Origin: Ahaetulla prasina
Taxonomy: Eukaryota; Chordata; Lepidosauria; Squamata; Colubridae
Assembly (NCBI RefSeq): GCF_028640845.1
Contig: NC_080543.1
Coordinates: 93,671,825 to 93,735,824 of the forward strand
Direction: 5' to 3'
Length of the DNA stretch: 64,000 nt
Position 1 is the stretch's first letter. Each line of letters opens with the position of its first letter. The position numbers and the translations under genes were made by a program. A model generated the notes under the pieces. That model ran no database searches. It was not told the DNA's origin and saw only the letters and a program-made list of their open reading frames with translations. Positions 32,841-45,753 of the stretch are shown piece after piece.

Positions 32841-33589
32841 CTCCAGCAATATTATTTTTCTGGTGAATATTCTGATATTTTCATCCCACACAAATGTATT
32901 TTTGGAATTGTCAAGGAGCAGAAACAATGGAATTCATATACAGCTGTGGAGAAGAACTAGAATTATATTTGAGGGGCTCTTGAGAAGTCCCCTTACAACA
33001 GTTGAGTGCAGACGTAACAGTTGTGTGCATAACAGTTAGTTATGGGCAGAGCAAACAGCTTCAGAAGTTCATTGATGCAGTGGAGATTATTGGCTATGGA
33101 ATGGTGAGAAAGCAATTCTCTGCAGGCATTGGGATAAAGCCAAACTTCAAACAACTCCTTTTTAATGTGAGCAAAGAAGAAGAAATTTATTTGCAATAGA
33201 AATAAAGGCAGGCATTTCCTCATGCCAAGGTAGGCTCCTAATTCATTTTTGGTGAGCCTGTGATAGTGCTCCATGCAAATTTTCCTGTTTTCTAGAATTG
33301 GGGAGATTAAAAATGTAGAACATGTTTCTAAAGTACAGTAACTGTATACAAATATTCAGTAATTGAGATGAAATAAAAATTAACTCTCAGATTAGAATGA
33401 TTTACATACTGAATCGTCTTAAATGGTTCTAAGAATGCAATCTAAAGAGATTAGAAGAGTAGAGATGTTTATGAATATTCCTGATCTGATGAGATATATG
33501 TTTATCTTGTCAGCTCAGTTCATCTCAGTACTTCAAGATAATCACTGCCTCTCTTAGAACTCATTTGTAACTTGAGATTTGAATTTGCA

Positions 33590-34231
33590 AAAATTTGGAA
33601 GATTGGCAGATTGGGATTAACAAATTTATGGCAGGGTAAAAAGGTGAGGGTTAAAATGAAAATAATACAGGACTCACGGGAAAGAGGTGGTTTAAGAATG
33701 CCTAACTTTATGCCACAATTTTTCCTTTTGGGAATTATAACGGATTGTACAGGGATTGAGACTAAATTGATTCTGAATTTAATAACAGCAGCAAGACTGT
33801 TGATTGGACAATATTGGAAGAAAGAAGAGATACCTACAATAGAAGAATGGATACTGAAAGTTATTAATTTGGCTGAGATGGCTAAAATCTCAGTTTTTTA
33901 AAAAGACAATATGCAGGAAAGATATTTAATTGAATGGAAAAAAATGGATTGATTATCTACAAAATAGATATCAGATTAAGAAATATCAGATTGCCTTTGA
34001 ATAATTAGAAAGTTATTTTATGTAATGGGGAGGGGGTTGGGAGACGAAAAGCTTTGGATGTGGTTATTTGGATTGGAAGGGAAAATTTTATTCTATGTTT
34101 GGTTTATGTATAACAATACCTTGTGATTGACCCGGGAAGCCGGGGGAGGAGGGGAAGGGTTTTTGGGAGGGAGGGGGGAAAAAGGGGGAAAAATGTTTTT
34201 GTTTTTTAAAACTCTTTCAATAAAAAAAAAA
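33590..34231 (+). pseudogene. 5'-truncated L1 insertion with 16-bp TSD
   Basis: A 642-bp insert is flanked by the perfect duplication GAGATTTGAATTTGCA (33574-33589 and 34232-34247). The frame up to 33901 encodes the L1 ORF2 C-terminus, with GGLRMPNF, TAARLLIGQYWKKEEIPTIE and EWILKVINLAEMAKIS. A G-rich 3' UTR segment (about 34020-34190) and a CAATAAAAAAAAAA tail follow. It inserted by ordinary target-primed reverse transcription. Confidence 0.93.
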
Positions 34232-34247
34232 GAGATTTGAATTTGCA

Positions 34248-35974
34248 TCACAGTATTTTTTTTTGGAACAGTTGCCCACTTGCCTGATTGCATTCAAATG
34301 ATCTCTAATACAAATTATACTTTCAGATTTTTTTTAAAACTTGCAGTTTTATGGGATTTCATGGTTACCACATACTTCTGTTTACTCTTTAATACAATAT
34401 TTCCTCATAATTATAGAAAGTTTAAAAGTATTAAGCACTACCTCATTAGTGCCTCATTAACCCTTAGAATAATATTCCTAATGGAAATATTTTCATTTTT
34501 ACTCCTAGGCTCTTTTGTAATGCCACTGTATACAGGCATTCAGAAATAAATAGTCAGGAGAGTCCAGAAACTATGGGCAAGGAAGTCAAGATGAAAAGCT
34601 CCAATGTGGATGTGATCACCCAGCAGACATCCTGCAAACACCCCTATAAGTAGTATTGTCTTTACATTATTTATTTAATTCCAAATCATCACACTCTCAT
34701 AAGCTAAGAAGTTTGAGGTGTGCTTCATAGGTGACATGAACACAATACCACTTCTGAAGCACAGAGACAGCTACAACATCTGTAAGATTTGACATGACTA
34801 CTTCAAAGGCTACTTCAAAGGCTTCCTGAGGTTATGTTTGTTGATAAGCCCAGCAGAATTTTTGTTTGAGTATTTCACACACACAACAAAATACTTTATT
34901 ATAGTAATGACCAGAAGTAGGTACAATTCAGCAATAATATTACAGTAGGACATCTTATGCAGACAAGGGGGGGAGGGCATAGTCCTCAATACAGCTGCAC
35001 CAAGATTTCTGAAAATGTAGTCGCCTTCATAGTTTGTGATAGTATGCTGCTTTGCACAGCTCAAACTGTCAGCTTTTCTCGCATCCATATGTGTTCTGAA
35101 AAGGATTCATTTAGTTGATCCTTAATTTAATATAGAAGAAGAAATATCTGCATTTTATTTATTTATTTAAAAAGCTAACATGGATGCCCATCTTGTGAAA
35201 TACTACTCTAGGTGACACAAAATTAAAAAAAAAAGAGTAAAACCAAAAATCTGGCACCTTAACCAACATTCTCCAATTGATCAAGTGATACAATCCCTGG
35301 GGTACAATATTATCCTATTGCAGGATGTGAGCAGTTTTTTTTATACCTTAGATGCATTCACAGAATAAAAGATTTTATCTTGATGGAAATCCATGTTAAC
35401 CTACTTCATTCAGAAATTATTCAGAAGTGAATAAGATTTGGGGTGTTAAGTGAAATGTGGTGAGGAAGATGATGGAAGCAAATTTGGGCTCTAAACTAAG
35501 ATTGGCTTTTCAGGGTTTATCTGAAAATATCCTTAACTTTAGCTGTTGGCCATTATAAATGGCACTAAGTGATTCAGTATGAATTAGATGACTTGAAAAT
35601 TAAGTATACACATGGCTAGTTCGAAAATGATATTTGATTTCTGTGCTCATCGCATGGAAATCTATGTTTCTAGGCTTAGTAGTAAGACATTCACACATTA
35701 TTCTGAATATATATTAACATATGTTTACAGTGAAGGAACATTCACTTAAGGAGCTGTAAAATTATTCTCTGCTCACTTATGGAGCTAAAGTATGGTGGAA
35801 GTATGCATGGCCCATCTTCAGCTGTCTGAAAAATATTCATGTTGGTGTGAAGCTGTGAAGCTGTACAAGATGAAAGATGTGCATGTTTGGTGTGAAACTT
35901 TACAAGAGAGCTAAATGACTGCATAAGATGAAAGATGTTCATGTTTGCTATGAAACCGTACAAGATGAATGCAG
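34248..35974. other. Unannotated AT-rich sequence
   Basis: About 1.7 kb without a supportable gene. There are short ATTT and A-rich runs near 35150 and 35225. Confidence 0.55.
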
Positions 35975-36595
35975 TGTTGTGGTCCGTCAGCAACCTACGG
36001 TGCTGGTGGCGGAATCGGACAGTGATGAGGCGGAGGCGAGGCCAGGGCCATCGAGAAATGGGGTGTGGACTCCAGAGCCTCCAGGGCCTGACAGTAGTGA
36101 GGTGCGGACTCCAGAGCCTCCAGGGCCTGAGAGTAGTGAGGAGAAGGAGGAGCTGGGGGAGCCTGTCCCTAATGCCCGAATGAGAAGAGCTGCCAAGAGG
36201 CAGGAGCAACTCAAGCAGAGAGGTCACCTCGGGGGTAGGGCCAAGAGATAATTGGCCCCTCCCATAAGGTTTAAAAGGAGACCAGCATTGGTGTCTCAGT
36301 TTGCCAGAAAACAACGTTGGAGCTGTGCTCGTCCCATTCTCTGCTCTGGATGTTTCTCTGAGAAAACCTTGGCAGCTCTCCATTCTCTGCTCGAGACGCT
36401 TATCTGCAAAGGACTTTGGCAATTATCTAAATTGGACCAGATTGGAAATAATGACAGACTGTTTTGCGTGAGAAGCCTTTGCTTTCTTTTGAGTTTCACG
36501 ACGCTGGGAATGGGTCAATTCCCAGCTGCTTGAATAAAGTTTATTTTCATTAAAGACTGCATTTGTTGCTACTTGCTCGAGTCTGGGTCACAACG
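35975..36595 (+). mobile_element. Solo LTR of a second Gypsy-like family
   Basis: 621 bp, starting TGTTGTGGTCCG and ending GGGTCACAACG, so the two ends are inverted repeats. A perfect 5-bp duplication TGCAG flanks it (35970-35974 and 36596-36600). TTTAAAAGG near 36270 may be the TATA element, and AATAAA is at 36533-36538. The frame ending at TAA 36249-36251 is acidic and Ser/Pro-rich with a duplicated TPEPPGP unit, then basic. It resembles the LTR-encoded pol tail of the element at 24154. Confidence 0.85.
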
Positions 36596-36828
36596 TGCAG
36601 TGATCATCCTTTCTAGGATTGAAAACAAAATTTCAGATAGGTTGTTGAATTTCATTATCTGGGCTTATTTACTATCTTTGAGTTAGTACTCCAGGATAGA
36701 CTTTGTGATGGAAAGATTTCCATTGTTATGTAGTTGTAGTTAAAATAAAACATGATACATATTTGTAAGTAGTAGCATAATATTCTTTGTATATGTTGAA
36801 CCACAGCTCCCATTGTTGCCATTCAACA

Positions 36829-37112
36829 GGGTCCTTGAGTGGCTCAGACTGCTAAGACAGTCTGTTATTAACAGCAGCTGCTTGCAATTACTGCAGGTTC
36901 AAGTTCCACCAGGCCCAAGGTTGACTCAGCCTTCCATCCTTTATAAGGTAGATAAAATGAGGACCCAGATTGTTGGGGGCAATAAAAGTTGACTTTGTAT
37001 ATAATATACAAATGGATGAAGACTATTGCTTGACATAGTGTAAGCCTCCCTGAGTCTTCGGAGAAGGGCGGGATATAAATGCAAATAAACAACAACAACA
37101 ACAACAACAACA
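36829..37112 (+). mobile_element. tRNA SINE with L2-like tail, (AAC)n end
   Basis: The tRNA head GTCCTTGAGTGGCTCAGACT and the B-box GGTTCAAGTTCC (about 36896) lead into the shared body and the L2-type tail with TCTTCGGAGAAGGGCGGGAT. An (AAC)n array at 37087-37112 closes it. The head differs from the other copies, so it is a second subfamily. Confidence 0.88.
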
Positions 37113-40100
37113 TGGGAATGGTGGATAGTGTACCCTTACAATTTCATGCCTTTTTGAAAGATCTGAAGTTTATTTCTAGATAGCATTGTCTTCTACCTCT
37201 CCTGGGTTTGGATAAGGAAGGGTAAATACCAACTATTTTGCCAATTACTTTAGTTCAACCTCTTATAGTATTACTAAGTTCATTAATTAGATTTATGAAC
37301 AGAAGTGAATACTTTCAACTTGAAGTAAAATGTATCCTCATTTTCTATTGATTGCATTTCTTCTGAACAAATTGTGTTCTGTTGTACTACAATCAGGGAT
37401 TTATCTTACTAAGTCTTAGTTAAATCTGTTAAATCATATTTTCCTTCCTGTACTAAGAGTTCAAATACATTTTATTTATTTCTCCTTGGTGTACAGACAA
37501 CAAAGTCCATGAAATGCATGACTCAATGCTCATGTTTATTTGTAAATGATACAAGAATTTAGTCCAAAGACCAATTAATGAAACTTCTCTCATATATCAT
37601 TTATCTAGTCAGTCATTGACTTTTTATGTTCTTTGATGAGATAACATAAGCTCCAAGGTTTTGAGGTTTCTTCCTGAAATTCTAAATACATGATTATGTG
37701 GCAACTGTTGTTCTTGGTAGTAGCATTTGTCACTATCTGAGGAAGAATCATTCATTGCCATTGTTCTTGCTATCCAGCTATTGGAAAAGAAGACACACAT
37801 TTTTTTGAAATAACTGTTTCCCATTATAAATAAGATTCACACTTGATACACAGCAGTAATTGGAATTATTTAGTAATGGCTTCTTAGCTTTTCTGCAATA
37901 AACTACTTATCTCAAGTTTCTGCGTTATTGTAATCCTATATAATTGGTTCCTGTCTGATCTACCAGATAGAAGTCTGACAGATAGTATGCTTTATAAATT
38001 GATGGGTCTTGCCAGTGCATATTTATTTTCAATTATTTGTACCAATGGGCTATCAACTTAGCACAACTGTATTTTTATCCCCTTTAGAGAGAAAGTCAAG
38101 AATTTCATTGCTGGAAATATATGCCAGATTGTTGAGGGCCTTTAAGTGTAAATTTCTATCTGGCCATGTCCACTTTCATCTTCTATTAGTAAAGAGCCAG
38201 CCTTTCTTCTTATTTCCCTTGGACTTTCAGATTAGCCAAATGCAAAAGAAAATAATATTATGGATATATAGGCATCTGTTGAAAGAGAGAGCAAATGATA
38301 AAATTATTTGTATTGCAATGTTTGTATTTGTATTGCAATGTTATGACACAAACCGCATGCATTTGATGTCAGGACACCAATAGGAAAAGCTAGAGTTTAT
38401 GCCATAGTATTGCATCTTGTTTCACCATACTTTTCCTTATCATGGGTGATACTGAACACCATTGTATTTGGATTTCTCCACCAAACCCCACAGGCAAGTT
38501 TCTATTAGCAAACTTTGTTAACTAGCTCAGTGGTTTATTCTGGAAGCTGGTTCTCTTATATTTCTCTCTCAGCATCTGCTTCCTGTTTACTAGTAAGAAA
38601 TCATTCATCTATGGTGGACAATCAGCAGCCCTGGCTGAGTAGCTTAATACTGACTTAAACTTCTGTCACATTTCTAAAAGTATCGGGATCTCATTTGCAG
38701 TTATATTTTCTTGGGTAGAAGAGTCCTCAGTTGTTATAGTCAGTAGGTAGGTAACCATTGTTTTTGTCGCCTAAACATAAAGTCATTGTATTTAGATAAC
38801 TGTTTTCATGAGAAACCTATATACAGGTCTGGGAGCCATAATACAAACAGAAGATGGCAAAAGAGACTAGCTCCAAACTGGCAACTGAGTGAAAGAAGTC
38901 TGTATATTATCTCCTTATTATATTATCTGTATATTATCTCCTTATTATCTTCATCTCAGTCAAAAATTTGTGGTCTCACTTGGACAGATGGAAAAAAAAT
39001 TGGCTAACTATAGCTGTGAAGAATTTACCGTGAACTTTAGAGAAAGAAGTACAATCTGACAAAGGAAGATTCATAATATTGATCTTTCAGGCTGAATCTG
39101 GAAAAATAACAGTTGTTTCCATTTATGCTTCAAACAATAACAAAATAAAGTTCCACAGAACATCTTTTTCAAGCAATTCTCAAAACAACAGTCCTTGTCG
39201 AGTAGAGACCCTGCTAGGCACTGAAAGGAATATTATATAGCAGACTCGTACTGATCCGGAGATACGTTTTAGGCATTCTACTTAGTATAAAATGTGGATT
39301 TATGTCTTGGAGGTTTTTTGTTTTTCTTTTACTACATAGCAACGTTTTCTCAACAATTATTGAGTCTAGTCTAGGGCTTCCTTAAATATAGAAATTTTGA
39401 GAAAGATTGGACAGCCATTTGTCCTGGACAATATAAGGTCTCTGCCTTGGGCAGGTAGTTGGGTTAGAAGACTCCTTATGATTCAGTGTTCTATGAAATA
39501 GGCAGAGTAAGATTATTAGTTTCTTCCATTAGAAATGCAAGCCAGCCCTCGCAATCAAATCACAAATATAAGAAGTCTTAGTATAGACTGGCATCTTTCC
39601 ATTAATAAATATTTTTAAAAAGACATTGTGAAGAATCTCTTCTACTAATATGTTTGTTTTCATTTGGGTGTCCTGAAAAAGAAATAGATAGCTTTCTATG
39701 TAATATTGCCAAGAAAACTAAAAGCTAGTCACAAGGACTCAAGGGAAACTTTACATTTAAAAAAAAACTGCAAAGGGGAAAGGTGCCAAATCAAAGCGAT
39801 TTATTCTTGAAATCTAATTTGGATAATTAAGATCAATGATGTGCATTTTAGACTTACATCCAGAGATTCTGTGCAATTAGAAGTGACTTATGCATCTTGA
39901 TTTCATTTCTCTCCTTTTCTTCTGTCCAAAAGTCCTTTCTGTTTTAGAAATCAAAGAATGCCTTAAACCCACATTAAAAAGAAGCATTATTTTATATTAT
40001 AGTTAGCACATTAAACCAAAATTAAATTAGGAAATTTCTGCTTAATTTTGTCAGCTAGAAGTAAGGTAGAGCCACACAATTTAATGCCAAAGAACATCAC

Positions 40101-40622
40101 TGTATTTTGATTGTAACAAATAATCCAGAAAAACCATTACTATAGTATCATACTCTGCTCTGTGCTTTAAGATAATATAGCACTCATTCTTAAATGAATT
40201 CTAAACTTTTCCATTAATTTCTGAGGCCTACGTATTAATTCTTGTTCATAAAGTCCTGAATGGTCTGGGACAAAAAATAACAGAATGGCAGCCACTTCTA
40301 TGACTTTTTTTTAAACTATAGATTCTATTATGAGTTCCACCTATAGAAGTTATATGGAGCACTATGGAATCTGGGGAGACAAAATTGGCTTTGGCACAGT
40401 AATATTGTTTGTTTACATCCCACACTAATAATTTTTTATGAATAACTCAAAGCAGTGAAATACTATATCTAATAGTCTTTTCTATTTTCTCCACAACAGG
40501 AAATTTGTGAGGTGGGTTGGGTTGATAGAAAATAATTGGCCCAAAGTCACCCAGTTGTCTTTCATGCCTAAGGCAGGACTAGAATCCAGAGTTTCCTGGT
40601 TTCTAGTCCAAAGAACAATGGG
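37113..40622. other. Unannotated AT-rich sequence
   Basis: About 3.5 kb, the largest repeat-poor stretch. No exon-like conserved frame, RNA or TE motif recognised; all open frames are short and featureless. Confidence 0.55.
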
Positions 40623-40630
40623 GAATAACC

Positions 40631-40903
40631 CAGTGGTGAAATTCAAATTTTTTACTACCGGTTCTGAGGGTGTGGCTTGGTGGGTGTGGCAGGGGAAGGT
40701 TACTGTAAAATATCTATTCCCTCCCCACTCCAGAGGAAAGTTACTGCAAAATCCTCATTTCCGCCTGATCAGCTGGCACTCGGGAGGCAGAAAATAGATG
40801 GGGGGGGGCAGCCAGAGGTGGTATTTACGGGTCCTCTGAACTACTCAAAATTTCCACTACCTGTTCTCCAGAACTGATCAGAACCTGCTGAATTCCACCT
40901 CTG
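40631..40903. mobile_element. hAT MITE, 273 bp
   Basis: The termini CAGTGGTGAAATTCAAATT and GCTGAATTCCACCTCTG are flanked by a perfect 8-bp duplication GAATAACC (40623-40630 and 40904-40911). The interior has the GTGTGGCTTGGTGGGTGTGG block shared in inverse orientation with 42465-42685. Confidence 0.93.
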
Positions 40904-40911
40904 GAATAACC

Positions 40912-42229
40912 AAATATTCTGTTGAAATTTTAATGAAGGCCAGGATCCACTTTTGTTTTATTAATTTTTAATATCCAGAAATAACCATTTAATTCAATGG
41001 CTCTGATTTCCACTGTAGTAGCATTAAGAAGGTATATAAAAAAATCGTGAATTTCATGGAACTTAGAAAGCTGTGGTAGATATCAACCATCTGCAATGCA
41101 GCATTCTTCTCATTTCATACATAAGGAAGATCAAACTTCTATGCAACTAGAAGTTTTCCAGGTATCTGATATCATTACTTAAGGATGTAGATAATATATT
41201 GTTTTCGGCTTTCCCTACATTTAGAGAATAGGAGAGTCACACCATTACAATAAGAGGCTAATATAGGGCATCCATGTCTTTAAGCTACTGTCATTTCTCT
41301 TCTCCAAGCAAGCAGACACATTCAAAGATGAATCCTTTACTTCCTTACATTAATGATTGTAAATAGTTTTTCAATAACCTATACTCCTTTGAATATGAGA
41401 CAGTTTGATGAAATTTATATAAGATCTTTCCTATCTTTCCCGTCTAAAATCGTTTGATCACTAAATTTCTTTGCTAGCTTAATAAAGAAAACAGTTTGAA
41501 ACTCTCATCTGGCTTTGGTGAGAGGTGTTCTACCATACTTTATAACTGTATGTGAGATTGCAACCCCATGGGGATTCTCTAATGTGTGAATTGAAGACAT
41601 AATCAGTTTGGCTTGATTTTCAACATCCATTTTTATCATCAAAATATAATTTTCAATAGCTTCCGATGATCCCAATATTTCTTTCAGCAGTGATATCAAG
41701 TTCAAAACCATATTTTGGCCTTGTTTATGTTGTATACTGTATACTGTTGCTGAATCTTCTGAGTAAAAAATGCTAACCTAGGCATATATAATAATGAGAT
41801 CTATTGAAATTTTCTGGGTCTTCTTGGTTTCTTCTGTCTGAAGCACTTTGGTGTCATCAGTCAAGTTGGAAGTACCATTATTCTGCTATTTTCTTATGTC
41901 ATTCCCTTTTCAGTAATTCTGGGAATAAAGCAGTTCTTTTTGTTCCCAAGAGTTACTTGGTGGCTGTCTCAATCCTGTCCCAACTTCTGCTTTTTGACTC
42001 AGCATGGAAGAATATGGTTGATCTACATGGCTGAGGCTATCAGTTGGTGCAGAAACCAAGCTATCAAAAAGGCTCTTCTCCCCATTTTCCAAGTGAAAAA
42101 AAAAATCACTTGGAAAAGAAAAAAATATGACAATTTTAAAACAGAATTAGAATTTAAACAAGCAGTCACTTGCCACATAATACCCCAGACTTAACAATTG
42201 TAATAAGAAAGACAAATAAGTCTGGATGG
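40912..42229. other. Unannotated sequence
   Basis: No gene or repeat recognised. Confidence 0.5.
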
Positions 42230-42785
42230 CAGTACTTGTAAACAGCAGAATAGAAGAGAAAATACTGGAGAAGATAACTAAATACAAAGACCTGAAACTA
42301 GAAATCGACTGACTGCAAAAAAGAAAGTAAAGGTACTACCAAAAGGGTGCAATCCAAAAACATTTGGAGAACCACTTGAACATTATTGGCATTGACAAAT
42401 TCACCATCAATCAATTGCAAAAAGCAGCTTTACTTGGAGCAGTTTATATCCTGTGACAATATCGCAGGGGTGAAATCCAGCAGGTTCTGACAGGTTCTAG
42501 AGAACCGGTAGCGGAAATTTTGAGCAGTTGAGAGCACCTGCAAATACCACCTCTGGCTGGCCCCAGAGTGGGGTGGGAGTGGAGATTTTGTAATATCTTT
42601 CCCCTGCCATGTCCACCAAGCCACACCACACCCACGAAGCCACACCCACAGAACCAGTAGTAAAAAAATTTGGATTTCACCACTGCAATATCGGTAATAT
42701 CATCAAAAATCCACATCTGCCAGGTGCTTGGGAAGGGCTTGATAGGCAGTCAAAAATACCAAATCCATTCTGACATCTGTCTGAC
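42230..42785 (+). pseudogene. LINE ORF2 C-terminal remnant, split by a hAT
   Basis: The + strand frames read AVLVNSRIEEKILEKITKYK, a stop, then IGIDKFTINQLQKAALLGAV. After the hAT they continue with KSTSARCLGRA. These resemble the C-terminal tail of a LINE reverse transcriptase; R4/Dong-like is my best guess, held weakly. Stops and shifts show it is old. Confidence 0.4.
42465..42685. mobile_element. hAT MITE, 221 bp
   Basis: The termini CAGGGGTGAAATCCAGCAGG and TTGGATTTCACCACTG are flanked by a perfect 8-bp duplication CAATATCG (42457-42464 and 42686-42693). It is the same family as 40631-40903 in opposite orientation. Confidence 0.93.
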
Positions 42786-43204
42786 TGTGCAACATACCAT
42801 AATAATATTAATATGATTTTTTTCCCCCTTAGGAAACTTTTTTTTTGAGTACTGCATTTGGACTTCAGGGACTTCAGCTGGCCTATCCAACTTCTATTGA
42901 CTTAATTTGTCAGTGCCATGATGCCATATATATCCATGAATCTGAATAAAACACGCATTACAGTAAATTCAGTTCAATGGCTACAATACATTTATGCATC
43001 GTTTATACAGCTTTCACCCCATTTTAGCATTTTATAAGAAATAAAAAGGCATATAAAATAAATAGGAATTATTTTATTTTTATTTTTTAAATAGGAAATA
43101 AAAGGGCCTATAAAAAAATAATAATCCTTAATATAAGGACCACTGTACCAAGCCTAAACTGAAGGTCAATGGATGAAATAACATATTCAAGAAATTAATG
43201 AGCC

Positions 43205-43975
43205 CTACCTGGGGTGCCAAATCAAGGATCCTTAAGACAACAGCTCTAGCTCTTTGCTACTCAGCAGACAAATACACCTGCTCAGTCTGGTATAAATCAG
43301 CACATGCTGGGAAAGTAGATGTTGCTCTGAATGAATAACTGAATTATTACTAGAAGCCTTAAAGCTACCCCTCTCGATAATATCTACCACCTAGTTGGCA
43401 TTGCCCCCCCTGCTGTTCACAGAGAAGCAACAGCATACAGAGGGAGACTCAAATCATCAATATCAAGGCAACACCCTCTCTATGTCCCACAACCAGCTCA
43501 TCATAGACTAAAATCCAGGAAAAGCTTTTTAAGTCGGTAAAAATTTTTGAAGAGTGAATGTATGGAAAGCTACAAAGAACCAACACTGGATGGAACCAAC
43601 AGGAGCTGATACCTGGGCCTGATGAAAGCTGGTAAGTATGGAAATCATTGCATATGGGTACAACAAGATCCAGAAATACTCTGAACATGGGTTATCCAGT
43701 GGCTTCTGTTCTTTGCAATTGTGGTGACATGCAGACAACAACAGATATGTATACTTGCCCTTTATGTTCTGATCAGTGCTCACTTGAGGACCTCATGGCA
43801 GCATGACAAAATGCAATTAATGTTGCTAGTTTCTGGGCAAGATCTATTTAATTTGTACATATTTTAAGCTTGTATTTTATATTTTATATTTTATATCATA
43901 TGTATGCCTTATTAAATATTAAATAAGTATGCCTTATTTTAATTGTGATGCTCCTGACATGAATAAATGAAATGA
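43205..43975 (+). pseudogene. I-group (Vingi/Nimb-like) LINE C-terminal remnant
   Basis: The + strand frames carry ILKTTALALCYSADKYTCSV and WYKSAHAGKVDVALNE, a typical post-RT block of I-group LINEs. Near the end comes CNCGDMQTTTDMYTCPLCS, a Cys-rich C-terminal motif. The AT-rich 3' UTR ends in CATGAATAAATGAAATG. Several stops interrupt it. The clade assignment is from memory of these motifs. Confidence 0.5.
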
Positions 43976-44455
43976 ATAGGAAATTATATTGCTATTATTA
44001 TTAATCAGACCATGTGAAGAGAAAGGTTGTTTTGTAGGGGTGAAGAAAAATAAGTTTAAAAGATATTTATAGTCTCTGTTTTTTTATATTGTCACATGAT
44101 GCATGAAGTTTGCAAGCAGTTCATTATTAATATTTATACTTCTAATATTACTATAAAATTACTATATTAATTTCATTTGCTATAGTTGTTTTCATTTTGT
44201 CCCATGTTGAGGTTTTATGGTGGTATAGTATATATAGGGAAGTGTCCCCTCCTTATTCTATTTCCACAACAGCCTTGTAAATTAGCTTTGTCTGCTGGCA
44301 AATGACTACATTAAACTCTCCAGCGATTGAGTGTGGATTTGAACATAAGACTTCCTGGTTCAATATCAAAACATTTCGGACTTTACTTGGCTGGGGTTTG
44401 CAGACAATAAAGCTTGCTAAATATGAAGTGAGGAATAGATATGATATGATATGAT

Positions 44456-44610
44456 AGTGGTGGGTTGCTACCGGTTCACCCTGGATCAGGTGAACCGGTA
44501 GCAGCTGTGGCAGGAGGCTCCGCCCACCCACCCGGACGTCTCTGTGCATGCGCAGACGCTTCCTGGCCCACAAGTGAACTGATAGTGGCCAAAATTGAAA
44601 TCCACTACTG
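44456..44610. mobile_element. hAT MITE, 155 bp
   Basis: The termini AGTGGTGGGTTGCTACCGG and AAATCCACTACTG are flanked by GATATGAT (44448-44455 and 44611-44618). The first C of the 5' terminus is missing. The left duplication lies in a short ATATG run, so its exact edge is slightly ambiguous. Confidence 0.8.
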
Positions 44611-44618
44611 GATATGAT

Positions 44619-45672
44619 CAATTAATAGCTCATAGAAGCAATATTCTGATAAGGTTTATGGAAGAATTTTTCTGGAGTTTGGGATTTCCTAGAAGTCAAG
44701 GAGAAATGGCCACAAGGATAACAGGAGGCCCTCTGTAAGGGTTGATGTATCAGGAAAAAACGCAGGTGTTGACAATGAAAATGTTGGTGTTGACAGTGTT
44801 TGTATGCATAAACCCATTTTCAGGAAAAGAAAGGAAAATTGGAAATCAGAGAGGAAGATCTATGAGAAGAATCAGCTTTTGGCTTCAGAAATGTCAAAAG
44901 TTTATCTATAAGGAACAATGTTTTGTTCAAAATAAAATGTCAATTTGGCATGAATGTCAGCAAGCTATTTTTTGTTGTCCCTCAGTGATATTGGCATGAT
45001 TGATTGCAATCAAAACGTTTTGAATAAATATATTGGATGAGTAATTGGATTGCATGCTGCTTGACTACTAAGAGTCAGTGCGTGTGATCCTGCCTTCCAA
45101 ATACACTGGAGTGTAAAGTCCCAAGTTGTTCATAACAATAGACTTCCTCATGTCTTGGAAAACATTTCCTCAGGCAAAATGTAGCGTCCCATCTAATTCT
45201 GATAAAGTAGGGTTGAGAAATCTGTGACTCGTGGAATGCAATCGGGATTCCCAGGAGAGAGGGAATACATTTTAGAGGAGCAAGAGAAGTGAGATTTAGA
45301 TAGTTTGATTGAGAAGAGAGTTAAGGTACTTCCTTTTTAGGAACTCTCAAAATAAATCTTTAATGATGCAACTAGTTTGCTTTAGTTCGGCAACATTTCT
45401 GTCGGTAAGTGAGGAACAATAAAGGAAGCAGCTTAGAAGAACCTCAATATGTTTTTCTTGGTTTTTGGAGCTTGACAGTGACCCTTTAGATGTTGAACTA
45501 GAGTTCTAGGTAATTCGCCCTAGCCAGTCTGATGCTAAGGGATGGTGGAAGTTGTACTTTGGCAACATCTGGAGAACTAATAAAGAGCTATTCTGAGGAA
45601 ATGGACATATGTCAGATACAAATGAATAAATATCAGGTAAAAAAACTTCTGATAATATTTCTATTTCATATA
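44619..45672. other. Unannotated sequence
   Basis: No gene or repeat recognised. Confidence 0.5.
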
Positions 45673-45694
45673 GGTATTATTATTATTATTATTA

Positions 45695-45752
<58 letters not shown>
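45673..45752. repeat. (ATT)n microsatellite at L2 tail
   Basis: About 80 bp of ATT with one interruption. It adjoins the 3' end of the reversed L2, so it is probably an expansion of the element's own tail. Confidence 0.95.

Positions 45753-45753
<1 letters not shown>

Noticed and set aside
37113..40622. Host exon in the repeat-poor stretch
   Set aside because: Open frames are short (no more than 124 codons), lack conserved motifs, and are not bounded by convincing splice sites.
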